Source of the DNA: Pseudomonadota bacterium
GTDB taxonomy: Bacteria > Pseudomonadota > Alphaproteobacteria > Sphingomonadales > Sphingomonadaceae
DNA: 64,000 bases
Assembly: GCA_023424095.1 (NCBI GenBank)
Contig: JAFAEG010000027.1
Coordinates: forward strand, 1 to 64,000
Reading direction: 5' to 3'
Position numbers and translations under genes: made by a program. Within the stretch, counting starts at the first letter, position 1, and each line of letters starts with the position of its first letter. Below, piece after piece: positions 20,720 to 30,730 of the stretch. Under the pieces are notes generated by a model. The model did not search any database, was not told the origin of the DNA, and saw nothing but the letters and a program-made list of their open reading frames with translations.

Positions 20720-21634
20720 ATGGCTACCCAACTTCCCTTTCGAACCGGCCTTGCCGCCAATCTCGACGAAGCGATCGGCTTCACCTTGCCGCAGCGCCAT
20801 GCGCGCGGGCGGCTGGTGCGGCTCGGCCCGGTGCTCGACGACATCCTCGCCGCGCACGAATATCCGGCGCCGATCGCGCGCATCCTGTCGGAGGCGCTGA
20901 CCCTGACCGCTCTGCTCGGTGCGATGCTGAAGGATGCCGGCGGACAGCTGACCATGCAGGCGCAGGCCGAGGACGGCATCGTCGAATTGCTGGTCTGCGA
21001 TTTTCGCGGCGGCGAAGTGCGCGGCTATGTCCGCTTCGACGGCGAGCGGCTGGCCGTGGCGCCGCCCAAGCCGTCGCTCGCCGAGATGTTCGGCAAGGGC
21101 TATCTGGCGATCACCTTCGACCAGACCGCGACCAACGAGCGCTATCAGGGCATCGTGCCGCTGGAAGGCGCCAGCCTGGCCGAGGCGGTGGAGAGCTTCT
21201 TCGCCCAGTCGGAGCAGATCCCGTCGCTGATCCGGCTCGCGACCGACGATACCGGCCATGTCGCCGGCGGCATCCTGCTGCAGCATCTGCCCGAGGGCGA
21301 GGAAGGGCGCGAACGGCTGCACACCAGGCTGGATCATCCCGAATGGGAGCATGTCCGTATCCTCGCCGAGACGGTTCGCGCCAACGAATTGTTCGACACC
21401 AGCCTGCCGGTCGAGGAATTGCTGTGGCGGCTGTTCAACGAAGAGGAAGTGCGGGTGCTGGCGACCTTGCCGCTGACCCGTGGCTGCCGCTGCAATCCGG
21501 AGCATGTCCGCTCGGTCATCGCCAGTTTCTCGGCCGAGGAGCGCGCCGAGATGGCGGACGAAAATGGCGTGATCAGCGTCGATTGCGAATTCTGCTCGCG
21601 CTCCTTCCCGATCGCGGTGGCGGAGCTGGACTGA
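20720..21634 (+). CDS. hslO: Hsp33 redox-regulated chaperone
   Basis: Hsp33 is a holdase switched on by oxidation of a zinc-bound Cys cluster. The 304-residue product carries that cluster near its C terminus: CRC in TRGCRCNPEHV and CEFC in VDCEFCSRSF, about 50 residues apart, as in the family. The N-terminal domain has FTLPQRHARGRLVRLGPVLDDIL. Start ATG 20720 fits the conserved N terminus, although the frame is open from 20645. Confidence 0.93.
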   Translation: MATQLPFRTGLAANLDEAIGFTLPQRHARGRLVRLGPVLDDILAAHEYPAPIARILSEALTLTALLGAMLKDAGGQLTMQAQAEDGIVELLVCDFRGGEVRGYVRFDGERLAVAPPKPSLAEMFGKGYLAITFDQTATNERYQGIVPLEGASLAEAVESFFAQSEQIPSLIRLATDDTGHVAGGILLQHLPEGEEGRERLHTRLDHPEWEHVRILAETVRANELFDTSLPVEELLWRLFNEEEVRVLATLPLTRGCRCNPEHVRSVIASFSAEERAEMADENGVISVDCEFCSRSFPIAVAELD

Positions 21635-21743
21635 AGCTGCGGCCGCCCAAGCTGTTAAGGGCGGATTCAAATATGCGATGGTAGAAGGTGCGGGTGTCGG
21701 AATGGCACGCATTCTCCCTAGGATGGGCCGCAAGGCACGAACT

Positions 21744-21774
21744 GGGCCGTCCCTCACCGGGCGGCCCTTCTCTT
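21744..21774 (+). terminator. Terminator or attenuator between hslO and queC
   Basis: gggccgtcc (21744-21752) pairs with gggcggccc (21759-21767) through one G-U pair and is followed by ttctctt. It ends 47 bp before queC, so it may end hslO or act as an attenuator in the queC leader. No preQ1 riboswitch consensus was found in 21635-21820. Confidence 0.55.
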
Positions 21775-21820
21775 GGGGACGCTTGCCGCCGCGCCGCGTC
21801 GCGATTAGCGGCTCCGAGCA

Positions 21821-22513
21821 ATGAACACAGACGCACCCATTGGCATCCTGCTCCTGTCCGGCGGTCTCGATTCGATGACCGTGGGCGGGATCGCGCGCGA
21901 GCAGGGCTATCGCCTGTTCGCGCTGACCATCGATTATAATCAGCGCCACCGCGTGGAGCTGGACGCGGCAGCGCGGATCGCGGCGACGCTCGGAGCGGAG
22001 CGGCACATCGTGCTGCCGCTCGACCTCAGCCTGTTCGGCGGCTCGGCCCTGACCGCCGACATCGACGTGCCGAAAGGCGGCGTGGCGGAGGGGGGGATCC
22101 CGATCACCTACGTGCCCGCGCGCAACACCATCTTCCTGTCGCTCTGCCTTGGCTGGGCGGAGGCGGCGGGCGCCAGCGACATCTTCATCGGCGTCAATGC
22201 GCTCGACTATTCCGGCTATCCCGATTGCCGGCCAGATTTCATCACCTCGTTCGAGGAGACGGCCCGGCTCGCCACCAAGGCCGGGGTCGAAGGCCGCCCG
22301 TTCAAGGTGCACACGCCCTTGCTGCACATGTCGAAGGCGCAGATCGCGGCCGAGGCGGCGCGGCTGGGGCTGGACGCCGGCGAGAGCTGGTCCTGCTACG
22401 ATCCCAGCCAATTCCCGGCGCATTGCGGGCTGTGCGATTCCTGCCGGCTGCGGGCCAAGGGCTATGCCGAAGCCGGCATCCCCGATCCTACCTTGTACGC
22501 GGCAAAGCCCTGA
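21821..22513 (+). CDS. queC: 7-cyano-7-deazaguanine (preQ0) synthase QueC
   Basis: QueC turns 7-carboxy-7-deazaguanine into preQ0 in queuosine synthesis, using ATP and ammonia. The 230-residue protein begins with the PP-loop SGGLDSMT (14-21) and has [24 protein letters not shown] and the zinc-binding C-terminal Cys set ([20 protein letters not shown]). No queD, queE or queF lies beside it. Confidence 0.95.
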   Translation: MNTDAPIGILLLSGGLDSMTVGGIAREQGYRLFALTIDYNQRHRVELDAAARIAATLGAERHIVLPLDLSLFGGSALTADIDVPKGGVAEGGIPITYVPARNTIFLSLCLGWAEAAGASDIFIGVNALDYSGYPDCRPDFITSFEETARLATKAGVEGRPFKVHTPLLHMSKAQIAAEAARLGLDAGESWSCYDPSQFPAHCGLCDSCRLRAKGYAEAGIPDPTLYAAKP

Positions 22514-23200
22514 TCAGCGCGCGGGCGCTTGCCCGGCCTGGCATTGCTGCAGCGGCCGGCCACGCAGGCCGGTGCAATCGGGGGCGGTGAACAGGGTCGC
22601 CGGCAGCGGGCGCAGGGCTGCGATCGGCGGATTGATGCGATCGACGTGACGGACGGCGGCGCTGCTGCGCAATTCGCGCATCCGCTCGCGGGCCGTGGTG
22701 AACAATTCGCCCTTGGGCCGCGCCAGCGCCTCTTTGCCGATATCGCCCACGGTCTGGCAGAAGCCGATCACGTTCTGGGTCGAGAAATCCTGGTAAGTCG
22801 AGGTGTTCCAATTGTCGAAGGCGCGCTGGCCGTTGCGGGCATTGCCGCTGGCGCGACGGCGGAAATAGCCTTCCAGCGTCGAATAAGCAGCCGCGAGCTC
22901 GGCCGAATGGTGCGCGAGCACGCCGTTATAGACGTCGACCGTGCGCAGATAGCGGTAGCTGTTACAGCGCAACGCGCCGACATTCATGCCCGCACGCAAA
23001 TTCCACAGCAGGCCCGCGCGCAGCTCGGCGGCATTGGCGCCGGGCAAAGCGATGCCGATCAGCACGTCGCCCGGCTCGACCGGACCGCGCTCATAAGCCG
23101 TATCGGAATAGAAAAGCTGGGCCTGCGCCGGGGCGGCGGAGAGGAAGAGGCCGAGGGCCGCGGTGGCGGCGGCGATCAGGGGCTTCGACAGGATACGCAT
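22514..23200 (-). CDS. Secreted hypothetical protein, 228 aa
   Basis: Signal peptide (MRILSKPLIAAATAALGLFLSAAPAQAQ) and a mature domain with ALRCNSYRYLRTVDVYNGVLAHHSAEL, then YQDFSTQNVIGFCQTVGDIGKEAL and a short Cys-containing tail (PDCTGLRGRPLQQCQAG). Four Cys in the mature part could form two disulphides. ATG 23200 follows a GGAGAA ribosome site; the stop lies directly against the end of the convergent queC. Confidence 0.7.
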   Translation of the reverse strand: MRILSKPLIAAATAALGLFLSAAPAQAQLFYSDTAYERGPVEPGDVLIGIALPGANAAELRAGLLWNLRAGMNVGALRCNSYRYLRTVDVYNGVLAHHSAELAAAYSTLEGYFRRRASGNARNGQRAFDNWNTSTYQDFSTQNVIGFCQTVGDIGKEALARPKGELFTTARERMRELRSSAAVRHVDRINPPIAALRPLPATLFTAPDCTGLRGRPLQQCQAGQAPAR

Positions 23201-23336
23201 CGACAATTCTCCCACCCGCGGGCGCGTTAACGAAGGCCATGATATCGCCGGCCGGGCGGTGCGCCAAGGCCGGGATCGAACCAGCCTGAACCGGTGGCCG
23301 CTTTTGGCCAACGATCCGGCTGCTTCGGCAGGTGGC

Positions 23337-23365
23337 GGGCCCGGCCGCCGCTGACGGCCGGGCCC
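23337..23365. terminator. GC-rich hairpin downstream of the 23372 lipoprotein
   Basis: gggcccggccg (23337-23347) and cggccgggccc (23355-23365) form a perfect 11-bp stem. It lies just after the stop of the minus-strand lipoprotein gene but has no T-tract, so termination is only a possibility. Confidence 0.45.
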
Positions 23366-23371
23366 AGCCGA

Positions 23372-23698
23372 TTACATGCCCGGGGTGTTCTTGTCGGCGC
23401 TGTTGCCGCCGGTGTCGCCACCCGGCGCGGTCTGCGTGTCGACGGCCGGCGGCGTCGTGCTGCTCGAGCTGCTGTTCGACGTCGTCGTGGTGGTCGTCGT
23501 CGTGGTCGCGGCCGGCGTGTTGGTGGCCGGTGCCGGGGTCATCGTTTCCATCGCGCTCGCGTCATTGGCCGGGGCCGTCGTCGCGGCGCTGTTGGCCGAC
23601 GCATTGTTGCTGCTGGTGTTGGCGGCCTTGTTGCCACCACAGGCGGCGAGCGAGGCGGCCGCGGTCAGGACGAGGGCGAGGCGGACGGTGTGACGCAT
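23372..23698 (-). CDS. Low-complexity Thr/Asn/Ala lipoprotein (paralogue A)
   Basis: The 108-residue product has a lipobox signal (MRHTVRLALVLTAAASLAAC) and then a tail of Thr, Asn, Ser and Ala, including a run of nine Thr, with blocks such as ETMTPAP. No folded domain is visible. It shares the CGGN after the lipobox and the ETMTPA word with the lipoprotein at 23915-24178, so the two are related. A disordered, exposed envelope tether is a plausible role. Confidence 0.7.
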   Translation of the reverse strand: MRHTVRLALVLTAAASLAACGGNKAANTSSNNASANSAATTAPANDASAMETMTPAPATNTPAATTTTTTTTTSNSSSSSTTPPAVDTQTAPGGDTGGNSADKNTPGM

Positions 23699-23851
23699 TG
23701 CGGAAGCTCCCTAAAGCTTGTGCGGAAAATCGTGATTGGACACTGCCCGGATCAAGGTCGGACAGGGCGGCAGACTGTCCCCCTCACCACCAAAAAGCAA
23801 GCGCGCTCGAATCCTAAGGGGGCGCATGGTGTTCGGGGTGGCCCAAAAAGA

Positions 23852-23878
23852 AAGGGCCGCAGGTTTCCCTGCGGCCCT
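23852..23878 (-). terminator. Terminator of the 23915 lipoprotein gene
   Basis: agggccgcagg (23853-23863) and cctgcggccct (23868-23878) form a perfect 11-bp stem with a four-base loop. Reading on the minus strand it is followed by tttcttttt, as expected for the lipoprotein gene ending at 23915. Confidence 0.85.
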
Positions 23879-23914
23879 CGCTTCGCGCTGCTTCCCCGAA
23901 GGGAAGCAAACGGC

Positions 23915-24178
23915 TTACATCTTGTTGGCAGCGGCCGTGTTGTCGGTCGCCATCGTGTCGTTGGCAGCCGGCGCCGTCGTCGACGTGGTGTTCGTCGTCG
24001 TCGTCGTGGTGTTCGCCGACATCGTGTCGTTCGCGGCCGGAGTCATCGTCTCGGTCGTGTTGGTGGTGGTGGTCGTGGTGTTGGTCGACGTGTTGTTGGT
24101 CGCCTTGGTGTTACCACCGCAAGCCGCAACGGCGAGCGCCGCACCGGCGATCATCGAGATCTTCAGAATGTTACGCAT
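23915..24178 (-). CDS. Low-complexity Thr/Asn lipoprotein (paralogue B)
   Basis: The 87-residue product has a lipobox signal (MRNILKISMIAGAALAVAAC) and a mature part of Thr and Asn repeats. The word ETMTPAANDTMSANTTTTTT is followed by a second APAANDTMATDN block, so the tail is internally duplicated. It is a sibling of the gene at 23372, and both lie on the same strand with their own terminators. Confidence 0.7.
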   Translation of the reverse strand: MRNILKISMIAGAALAVAACGGNTKATNNTSTNTTTTTTNTTETMTPAANDTMSANTTTTTTNTTSTTAPAANDTMATDNTAAANKM

Positions 24179-24263
24179 TGATAGCTCCCTAGATAGAAGA
24201 TTTGGCCGGTTACCCCGTTTTTGCCCAAATCACATTGCTTACTATACAAATTGAGAACGGCTC

Positions 24264-24944
24264 TCAAGCCCGCTCCGAACCGCCCGAAAGAGCGGCCAGG
24301 AAGGCGGCAAGATTGCGCTGCAGTGTCAGGTCTAGCTGATCCCCCACATTGCCCAACCCGATCGCCGCAAGGCTTGTGACCGGGAATTCCGCGATACCGC
24401 ATGGAACGATCCCTGAAAAGTGAGAAAGTTCCGGCTCCACATTGATCGAGAAACCGTGCGACGTGACCCAGCGCCGAACCCTGACGCCGATTGCGCCGAT
24501 CTTCGCCTCTTCTTGCCCCTCGCCGACCCAGATGCCGATTCGCCCTGGCTCGCGCCGCGCCGCGACGCCGAGATCGGCCAAAGCTGCGATCATCCAGCCT
24601 TCCAGCGCGTGGACGAAGCGGCGCACATCGCGGCCGCGCTTCTCCAGGTCGAGCACCAGATAGCCGACCCGCTGTCCGGGGCCGTGATAGGTGTAGCGCC
24701 CGCCGCGGCCCGCATCGAAGACCGGGAAGCCCAGGGGATTGAACAATTCCGCCGGATCCGCGCTGGTGCCCGCGGTGAAAAGCGGCGGATGCTCGAGCAG
24801 CCAGATCAACTCGCGCGCCTCGCCGGCGCGCACCGCCTCGGCCCGCGCATTCATTTCGGCGAAGGCGTCGGGATAAGGCGTCAGTCCCGGCGTGACACGC
24901 CATTCGACGTCTGATTCCATCGGTTGGTCGATTGCGCCCGGCAT
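24264..24944 (-). CDS. lipB: Octanoyl-[ACP]:protein N-octanoyltransferase LipB
   Basis: LipB moves octanoate from ACP to lipoyl-domain lysines in the first step of lipoate synthesis. The protein (226 aa from ATG 24944; a second ATG at 24920 is possible) has the family sequence [39 protein letters not shown], the lysine segment [18 protein letters not shown] and the catalytic Cys in [10 protein letters not shown]. Confidence 0.95.
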   Translation of the reverse strand: MPGAIDQPMESDVEWRVTPGLTPYPDAFAEMNARAEAVRAGEARELIWLLEHPPLFTAGTSADPAELFNPLGFPVFDAGRGGRYTYHGPGQRVGYLVLDLEKRGRDVRRFVHALEGWMIAALADLGVAARREPGRIGIWVGEGQEEAKIGAIGVRVRRWVTSHGFSINVEPELSHFSGIVPCGIAEFPVTSLAAIGLGNVGDQLDLTLQRNLAAFLAALSGGSERA

Positions 24945-25003
24945 CGCCCGCCCGCATAAGCCGGAGCGCGCCTGAAGGGAAATGGCGGGGCAGGAGAGCG
25001 AGC

Positions 25004-25810
25004 GTGAGTGAATTGTCGATCAGCAAGGCGTGGACCGAGACGGGGCAGTTCCTCGGTCGCGAGGCCGGGCTGGTATTGCCGGTCGCCTTGCTGTTGCTGG
25101 CCTTACCCCCTGCCGCCGAACGACTGCTGCTGCCGCCGCCGGGCGGGGAAGAAAGTCTCGGTCAGTTAGGGTTGGGGCTGCTCTTCACCCTGATCGTGCT
25201 CGTCACGAGCCTGATCGGCAGCATTTCCATCAGCCATCTCGCCTTGCGGCCCGGCCTCTCGGTCGGCGAGGCTCTCCGCCGCGGCGTGAGTCGCTTCCCG
25301 TCGCTGCTCGGCGCCTCTTTGCTCATGACCATCCCGATCATCATCGTGGCAATGATCGTCGTCTTGGCAATTGCCCCCAACGCCCCGGTCATGCGCGCGC
25401 CGTTCGACCCTTACAGCATGCCGCCGGCCTTGCTTTGGGCGATCACCCTGTTCACCCTGACGCTGCTGTTCCTATGGGTGAAGCTGAGCATGGGGACGCC
25501 GGTCACCTCGGAAGAGCGGGCCGGCCCGGTCGAGATCATCAAGCGCAGCTGGAGCCTGACCAAGGGCAATTACTGGAAGCTTCTGGGGACCTATTTGGCC
25601 GTCATGATCGTCACCTCGCTGGTGATCATGGCGCTGACCTCGGGCCTCGGCGTGCTGGTCTTCCTCGCCGCCGGGCCGCCAGCCTTCGGGAACGCTGCCT
25701 TTATCGCGATCACCCTGATCGAGGTGTTCCTGCAGACGATCATGGTGACGCTGCTGATCGTCCTGATCGCGCGCATCTATGCGCAGCTGGCCGGCGGCGC
25801 GGAGGCCTAG
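25004..25810 (+). CDS. Polytopic inner-membrane protein, about six helices
   Basis: A 268-residue product with hydrophobic segments around residues 21-37, 56-80, 104-128, 148-166, 193-225 and 231-257. A conserved-looking loop [25 protein letters not shown] precedes the fifth helix; such a repeat-like segment occurs in the glycerophosphodiesterase-membrane-domain group of unknown proteins. The start is GTG 25004 with an upstream ggag. Its stop overlaps that of convergent hemF. The substrate or role is unknown. Confidence 0.7.
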   Translation: MSELSISKAWTETGQFLGREAGLVLPVALLLLALPPAAERLLLPPPGGEESLGQLGLGLLFTLIVLVTSLIGSISISHLALRPGLSVGEALRRGVSRFPSLLGASLLMTIPIIIVAMIVVLAIAPNAPVMRAPFDPYSMPPALLWAITLFTLTLLFLWVKLSMGTPVTSEERAGPVEIIKRSWSLTKGNYWKLLGTYLAVMIVTSLVIMALTSGLGVLVFLAAGPPAFGNAAFIAITLIEVFLQTIMVTLLIVLIARIYAQLAGGAEA

Positions 25811-26682
25811 CTCCAGGTCGCTTCGGGCGGCAGGCTCATCAGGATCGCGTCGATATTGCCGCCGGTCTTCAGGCCGAACAACGTGCCGCGATCGTAGATC
25901 AGGTTGAACTCCGCATAGCGGCCGCGCCATTCCAGCTGGCGGGCTTTGTCCTCGGACGTGAACGGCGTGTCCATCCGCCGCCGCACCAGCCGCGGGAAGA
26001 CGTCGAGGAACGCCTCGCCGACGTCGCGGGTGAAGGCGAAGGTCTCGTCATACGGGCCTTCCAGATGGTCGTAGAAGATGCCGCCGACGCCGCGATGCAC
26101 GCCGCGATGGGGGATGTAGAAATAATCGTCCGCCCACTTGGCGAAGCGATCGTAGAAGGTCTGGTCATGCCCGGCGCAAGCGGCGCGCAGGCGGGCGTGG
26201 AAATCGGCCGTATCCTCTTCATAGGGAATCGGCGGATTGAGATCCGCGCCGCCGCCGAACCAACGCTTGGTGGTGACCAGGAAGCGGGTGTTCATATGGA
26301 CCGCCGGGACATGCGGATTGGCCATGTGCGCGACCAGGCTGATGCCGGTGGCGAAGAATGACGGATCCTCCGCCGCGCCGTGGATTGAGCGGGCGAATTC
26401 CTCGCTGAAGCGGCCGCCGACGGTGGAGACGTTGACCCCGACCTTCTCGAACACCTTGCCCTTCATCACGCCGCGCACGCCGCCGCCGCCCGGCTCCCCG
26501 TCCGTATCGGTGCGGTCCCAGGGGGTGTAGACGAAGGCCGCGTCGCTTCCGGCCTCGCGCTCGATCGCCTCGAAGGCGTCGCAAATGCGGTTGCGCAGCG
26601 ATTCGAACCAGGCGCGCGCCTCGCGCTGCTCGGGGTCCAGAATCAGGCCGGATACGTTCACTTCGGGTCTCAACTTCGCCAT
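25807..26682 (-). CDS. hemF: Oxygen-dependent coproporphyrinogen III oxidase
   Basis: HemF decarboxylates coproporphyrinogen III to protoporphyrinogen IX in haem synthesis, using oxygen. The 291-residue product shows the family blocks GGGVRGVMKGKVFEKVGVN, SLVAHMANPHVPAVHMNTRF, WFGGGADLNPPIPYEEDTADF and YDHLEGPYDETFAFTRDVGEAFL. It overlaps trmL by 13 bp on the same strand, and petABC follows on the other strand. Confidence 0.96.
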   Translation of the reverse strand: MAKLRPEVNVSGLILDPEQREARAWFESLRNRICDAFEAIEREAGSDAAFVYTPWDRTDTDGEPGGGGVRGVMKGKVFEKVGVNVSTVGGRFSEEFARSIHGAAEDPSFFATGISLVAHMANPHVPAVHMNTRFLVTTKRWFGGGADLNPPIPYEEDTADFHARLRAACAGHDQTFYDRFAKWADDYFYIPHRGVHRGVGGIFYDHLEGPYDETFAFTRDVGEAFLDVFPRLVRRRMDTPFTSEDKARQLEWRGRYAEFNLIYDRGTLFGLKTGGNIDAILMSLPPEATWS

Positions 26683-27119
26683 CCATTCGTCTGCCGCAGG
26701 CTTTCGGCGAGGGCGATGCCCGCCGCGACCGCGATGTTCAAGGACCGCGTGCCCGCTGCCTGCGGAATGCGGACCCTCAGTTCGGCGCGGGCATGAACCT
26801 GTTCGGGCACGCCGGCGCTTTCCGACCCCATTAGCAGGATGTCGCCCGGCCGGAATTGCGCCTGGTCAATTCCGATCCCGCCGGTCGTCGTCAGCAGCAC
26901 CAGCCGGCCCTCCAACTGGCCTGCAAAGGCGGCCCAATCGGCATGCGCCGTCACCGCCGCGCGCTCGGCATAATCCATCCCCGCCCGCTTCAGCCCCCGG
27001 TCGCTCCACGGGAAGCCGCAGGGCAGGATCACATCGACCGCTACGCCGAGGCAGGCGCAGGTCCGCAGGATGGTGCCGACATTGCCGGCCTGATCGGGTT
27101 GGAAGAGGGCGAGCCGCAT
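26670..27119 (-). CDS. trmL: tRNA (cytidine/uridine-34 2'-O)-methyltransferase TrmL
   Basis: TrmL methylates the wobble ribose of tRNA-Leu. The 149-residue SPOUT protein has the knot signatures [41 protein letters not shown] and [21 protein letters not shown]. The start at ATG 27119 gives the standard length; the frame is open upstream to 27173, with an ATG at 27131 as an alternative. It overlaps hemF. Confidence 0.92.
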   Translation of the reverse strand: MRLALFQPDQAGNVGTILRTCACLGVAVDVILPCGFPWSDRGLKRAGMDYAERAAVTAHADWAAFAGQLEGRLVLLTTTGGIGIDQAQFRPGDILLMGSESAGVPEQVHARAELRVRIPQAAGTRSLNIAVAAGIALAESLRQTNGWRS

Positions 27120-27335
27120 CGCTCGCCTCATAGCGACGGGCGTCCGGACAGGGGAGGGGGAAGGCTCGTTCATCTCCCGGTCAAAATCGCTGTTGGCAAA
27201 GCGCGCATCGCGCGGCTATCAGGCCCGCCAAGCCGCCCCCTCGGGCGGTTCGTTGCCGCGCATCTGCTCTCAGCGGGAAACTGTGGGCGAGGGGCGCGCG
27301 GAGCTTTTTTGAGTAATGACTCGCTGAAGGTGAAC

Positions 27336-27908
27336 ATGGCGACTGTCGAACATAGTGAGGGGGCGCAGGCTCCGGCCGAAGCCGGAGACGGCATCCGCCG
27401 CCGCGACTTCATCAATCTTGCTGCGGTGAGCTTTCCCGTCGCAGGCGGGGTGGCGGTCCTGTTTCCGCTGATCAATCAGATGAATCCGTCCGCGGACGTG
27501 CTGGCCATGTCGTCGATCGACGTCGATCTGACGCCGATCGCGGAAGGTCAGGCGATCAAGGCCGAATGGCGCAAGCAGCCGATGTTCATCCGTCACCTGA
27601 CCGCGGCGGAAATCGCCGAGGCGAACGGAGTGGACGCGAGCACGCTGCGCGATCCGGAGACCCTGGCCGACCGCACCAAGCCCGAGCATCAGCAGTGGCT
27701 GATCACTCTGGGCGTCTGCACCCATCTGGGCTGTGTACCGCTGGGCGCCGCCGAAGGTGAGAATAAGGGCGAGTTTGGCGGCTATTTCTGCCCGTGCCAC
27801 GGCTCGCATTACGACACGGCCGGCCGCATTCGCAAAGGCCCGGCGCCGTTGAACCTGGAAGTGCCGGAATATGAATTCATGTCCGATACGTCGGTTCGGA
27901 TCGGCTGA
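27336..27908 (+). CDS. petA: Ubiquinol-cytochrome c reductase iron-sulfur (Rieske) subunit
   Basis: The Rieske subunit of complex III passes electrons from ubiquinol to cytochrome c1. The 190-residue protein has a twin-Arg-like leader ([10 protein letters not shown]) and membrane anchor ([19 protein letters not shown]), then the cluster ligands CTHLGC and CPCHGSH with the usual loop, and ends DTSVRIG. It is the first gene of petABC, with petB 15 bp downstream. Confidence 0.97.
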   Translation: MATVEHSEGAQAPAEAGDGIRRRDFINLAAVSFPVAGGVAVLFPLINQMNPSADVLAMSSIDVDLTPIAEGQAIKAEWRKQPMFIRHLTAAEIAEANGVDASTLRDPETLADRTKPEHQQWLITLGVCTHLGCVPLGAAEGENKGEFGGYFCPCHGSHYDTAGRIRKGPAPLNLEVPEYEFMSDTSVRIG

Positions 27909-27923
27909 GGGAAGGACTAAGAG

Positions 27924-29261
27924 ATGAGCTTTCCCTGGGCACAGCAATATGAGCCGTCCAACGGCTTCACCAAGTGGCTGGACAATCGTCTGCCGATCGT
28001 CCGCCTCGTGCATGGCGCAATCGGCCCCGGTTATCCGGTGCCGCGCAACCTGAACTATTTCTGGAACTTCGGCGTGCTCGCCGGCGTCGCATTGATGGTG
28101 CAGATCGTCACCGGCATCATCCTGGCGATGCATTACCGGCCGGACGGCGCGATCGCCTTCGCCTCGGTCGAGCACATCATGCGCAACGTCAACGAGGGCT
28201 GGTTCCTGCGCTACGCCCACGCCAACGGGGCGAGCTTCTTCTTTATCGCCATGTACATCCACATCGGGCGAAACCTCTATTACGGCTCCTACAAGGCGCC
28301 GCGCGAGATGGTCTGGATGCTCGGTCTGGTCATCTACCTGCTGGCGATGGCGACCGCGTTCATGGGCTATGTCCTTCCCTGGGGGCAGATGAGCTTCTGG
28401 GGCGCGAAGGTGATCACCGGCCTCATTGGCGCGATCCCGTTCGTCGGGGAATCGATCCAGACCTGGCTGCTGGGCGGCTTCGCCCCGGATACGGCCGCGC
28501 TGAATCGCTTCTTCTCGCTCCACTATCTGCTGCCGTTCGTGATCCTCGGCGTGGTCATCCTGCACATCTGGGCGCTGCACATTCCGGGCTCGAGCAATCC
28601 GACCGGCGTGGACGTGAAGAGCCCGCAGGACACCGTGCCCTTCCATCCGTACTATACGGCGAAGGACGGCTTCGGCCTGGGCGTCTACCTGATCCTGTTC
28701 GCGATCATGGTCTTCTTCCTGCCGAACGCGCTCGGTCACGCGGACAATTATATCGAGGCGAACCCGCTCTCGACGCCCGCTCACATCGTGCCGGAATGGT
28801 ATTATTACCCCTTCTACGCCATCCTGCGCGCCTTCACCTCGGACTTCATGGGCGTTGATGCCAAGCTGCTCGGCGTGATCGCGATGTTCTCGGCGATCCT
28901 GCTGATGTTCCTGCTGCCCTGGCTCGACAACAGCCCGGTCCGCTCGGCGAACTACCGGCCGAAATTCCGGATGTTCTTCTACATCTGGCTCGTCGACATG
29001 GCGGTGCTCTTCTATTGCGGCGGCATGCCGGCCGAGGAGCCCTATGTGATGATCAGCCAGATCGCGACGGCCTATTATTTCGGCTTCTTCCTGATCATCA
29101 TTCCGGTGCTCGCGAAGATCGAACGAACGACGCCATTGCCGAACTCCATCACCGAAGCCGTGCTGGGCGGCGACGATCAGGCTGCGCCGATCGGCACGAG
29201 CAGCGCCGGCAACACCGATGCCGCCCGTCCGGGCGACGCCCATCCGCAGCCGGCCGCCTAA
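27924..29261 (+). CDS. petB: Cytochrome b subunit of the bc1 complex
   Basis: A 445-residue membrane protein with eight helices. Visible features are [14 protein letters not shown], the haem-ligand His ([41 protein letters not shown]), and the Qo motif PEWY in [18 protein letters not shown]. The C-terminal tail (about residues 410-445) is Ala/Gly/Asp-rich and extends beyond the usual core. It is the second gene of petABC. Confidence 0.97.
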   Translation: MSFPWAQQYEPSNGFTKWLDNRLPIVRLVHGAIGPGYPVPRNLNYFWNFGVLAGVALMVQIVTGIILAMHYRPDGAIAFASVEHIMRNVNEGWFLRYAHANGASFFFIAMYIHIGRNLYYGSYKAPREMVWMLGLVIYLLAMATAFMGYVLPWGQMSFWGAKVITGLIGAIPFVGESIQTWLLGGFAPDTAALNRFFSLHYLLPFVILGVVILHIWALHIPGSSNPTGVDVKSPQDTVPFHPYYTAKDGFGLGVYLILFAIMVFFLPNALGHADNYIEANPLSTPAHIVPEWYYYPFYAILRAFTSDFMGVDAKLLGVIAMFSAILLMFLLPWLDNSPVRSANYRPKFRMFFYIWLVDMAVLFYCGGMPAEEPYVMISQIATAYYFGFFLIIIPVLAKIERTTPLPNSITEAVLGGDDQAAPIGTSSAGNTDAARPGDAHPQPAA

Positions 29262-29276
29262 GGTTACGAGGACAAT

Positions 29277-30128
29277 ATGATCCGTTTACTCGCTATCCTG
29301 GTCGGCCTGGGCTTTCTCGCCGCTACCGGCTGCTCCTTCGTCAACGGCTTCGGCACGTGGATCTCCACGGAGGAAGTTTCGACGGCCGAAGACAAATATC
29401 TGAAGCATGCCCATGCCGAGGATTGGAGCTTCTCGGGGCCGTTCGGCGGCTTCGACCAGCAGCAACTGCAGCGCGGCTTCCGCGTCTATCGTGACACCTG
29501 CGCGGGCTGCCACTCGCTGAAATATGTCGCTTTCCGCAATCTCGAGGAAATCGGCTATAGCGAAGCCGAAGTCCGCGCGATCGCCGACCAGTGGCCGATC
29601 CAGGTCCCGTCGATCAATCCGCAGGACGGCGCTCCGAACACCCGCAAGGCGCTGCCTTCGGACACGTTCCCGCGGCCCTTCCCGAACGATACGGCCGCCC
29701 GTGCCGCCAACAACAATGCGCTTCCGCCTGATCTTTCGCTGATCGTGAAGGCGCGCGAAGGCGGGGCGAATTATATTCACTCCCTGCTGACCGGCTATGC
29801 CGACGCGCCGTCCGACGTCGAAGTCGGGGCGGGGCTGCACTACAACCCCTATTTCCACGGTTTGGCCATCGCCATGCCGCGGCCGCTCAACTCCGACGGC
29901 CAGGTGGAATATACGGATGGCACGACCGCGACCGTCGACCAGATGTCGCGCGACGTGACCGCCTTCCTGATGTGGGCGGCCGAGCCGAATCTCGAGACGC
30001 GCCACAAGATGGGCTGGGCGGTCTTGATCTTCCTCTTCTTCGCGACTTTGCTGGCCTACTTCGCCTATCGCAACGTCTGGGCGGACAAGAAGCCGAAGAA
30101 GAAGAACAAGGATGAAGCGGCGGCCTGA
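29277..30128 (+). CDS. petC: Cytochrome c1 of the bc1 complex
   Basis: A 283-residue haem c protein. The CAGCH haem site (about residue 80) follows GFRVYRDTC. The axial Met is probably in HGLAIAMPRPLN, and a C-terminal helix (MGWAVLIFLFFATLLAYFAYRNVW) anchors the protein. The N terminus is a signal peptide (MIRLLAILVGLGFLAATGC). It follows petB by 15 bp and is followed by a strong terminator. Confidence 0.96.
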   Translation: MIRLLAILVGLGFLAATGCSFVNGFGTWISTEEVSTAEDKYLKHAHAEDWSFSGPFGGFDQQQLQRGFRVYRDTCAGCHSLKYVAFRNLEEIGYSEAEVRAIADQWPIQVPSINPQDGAPNTRKALPSDTFPRPFPNDTAARAANNNALPPDLSLIVKAREGGANYIHSLLTGYADAPSDVEVGAGLHYNPYFHGLAIAMPRPLNSDGQVEYTDGTTATVDQMSRDVTAFLMWAAEPNLETRHKMGWAVLIFLFFATLLAYFAYRNVWADKKPKKKNKDEAAA

Positions 30129-30156
30129 TTTCCGGCTGCCCAATCCTTGAGAATGC

Positions 30157-30198
30157 GAACGGCGCGGTCCCACCCGGGATCGCGCCGTTCACTTTTCC
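30157..30198 (+). terminator. Terminator of petABC
   Basis: A long stem beginning gaacggcgcggtccc (30157) and ending in cgcgccgttc (30190) has one G-U pair and a short loop, followed by acttttcc. Confidence 0.85.
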
Positions 30199-30301
30199 GA
30201 CAGGTGGGAACTCGCAGCGTCGCACTCGGTTAACGACTCGTCGACGCCGGACCTGCCCAGGTGGGGGTGGGCCCAGTCTTTCTTAAAAGGAGACCGAGGC
30301 C

Positions 30302-30721
30302 ATGCCTGCTTCCCGCTTCACCAAACTCATCCTTCCGGCCGCTGCGGCCCTCACGCTCGGCGGCTGCGGCTATGGCTACGGCTATGGCGGCATCGACGTC
30401 GGCTATGGCGGCTACAACAGCTATTATGACGACGATTATTACGGCTATTATTCATCGCAGCCCTACTGGGGCTGGTACAATGGCTATTATTATCCGGGCA
30501 CCGGCGGCTACGTTTACGACCGCTATAATCGCCGCATTCCCTGGAACGCCTATCAGCGCAGCTATTGGCTCGGGCGCCAGAATTATTGGCGTCAGCGGCC
30601 AGACTGGGGCAATCGCGGCTTCCGCGACAATTGGCGCGAATATCGCCGCGACGGGCGCGACTGGCGCGGCGATGGACGGCGCGACGGCCGCCGCGATGGC
30701 CGCAGGGGGCGGCGCGGCTGA
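30302..30721 (+). CDS. Tyr/Gly-rich lipoprotein
   Basis: The 139-residue product has a lipobox (LTLGGC at 17-22), then a stretch dominated by Gly and Tyr (GYGYGYGGIDVGYGGYNSYY) and a basic C-terminal tail of RRDG repeats (NWREYRRDGRDWRGDGRRDG). No enzyme domain is recognised. A role at the outer envelope is inferred from the lipid anchor and composition. A second short frame covers the same DNA and looks like a shadow. Confidence 0.72.
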   Translation: MPASRFTKLILPAAAALTLGGCGYGYGYGGIDVGYGGYNSYYDDDYYGYYSSQPYWGWYNGYYYPGTGGYVYDRYNRRIPWNAYQRSYWLGRQNYWRQRPDWGNRGFRDNWREYRRDGRDWRGDGRRDGRRDGRRGRRG

Positions 30722-30730
30722 GCGACCCGG

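Noticed and set aside
21635..21820. A possible preQ1 riboswitch in front of queC
   Set aside because: Neither the class I pseudoknot pattern nor the class II consensus could be found; only a terminator-type hairpin is visible.
29277..29340. A lipobox in the petC signal peptide (LAATGC)
   Set aside because: Position -3 is Ala instead of the usual Leu/Val/Ile, and cytochrome c1 is normally anchored by its C-terminal helix.
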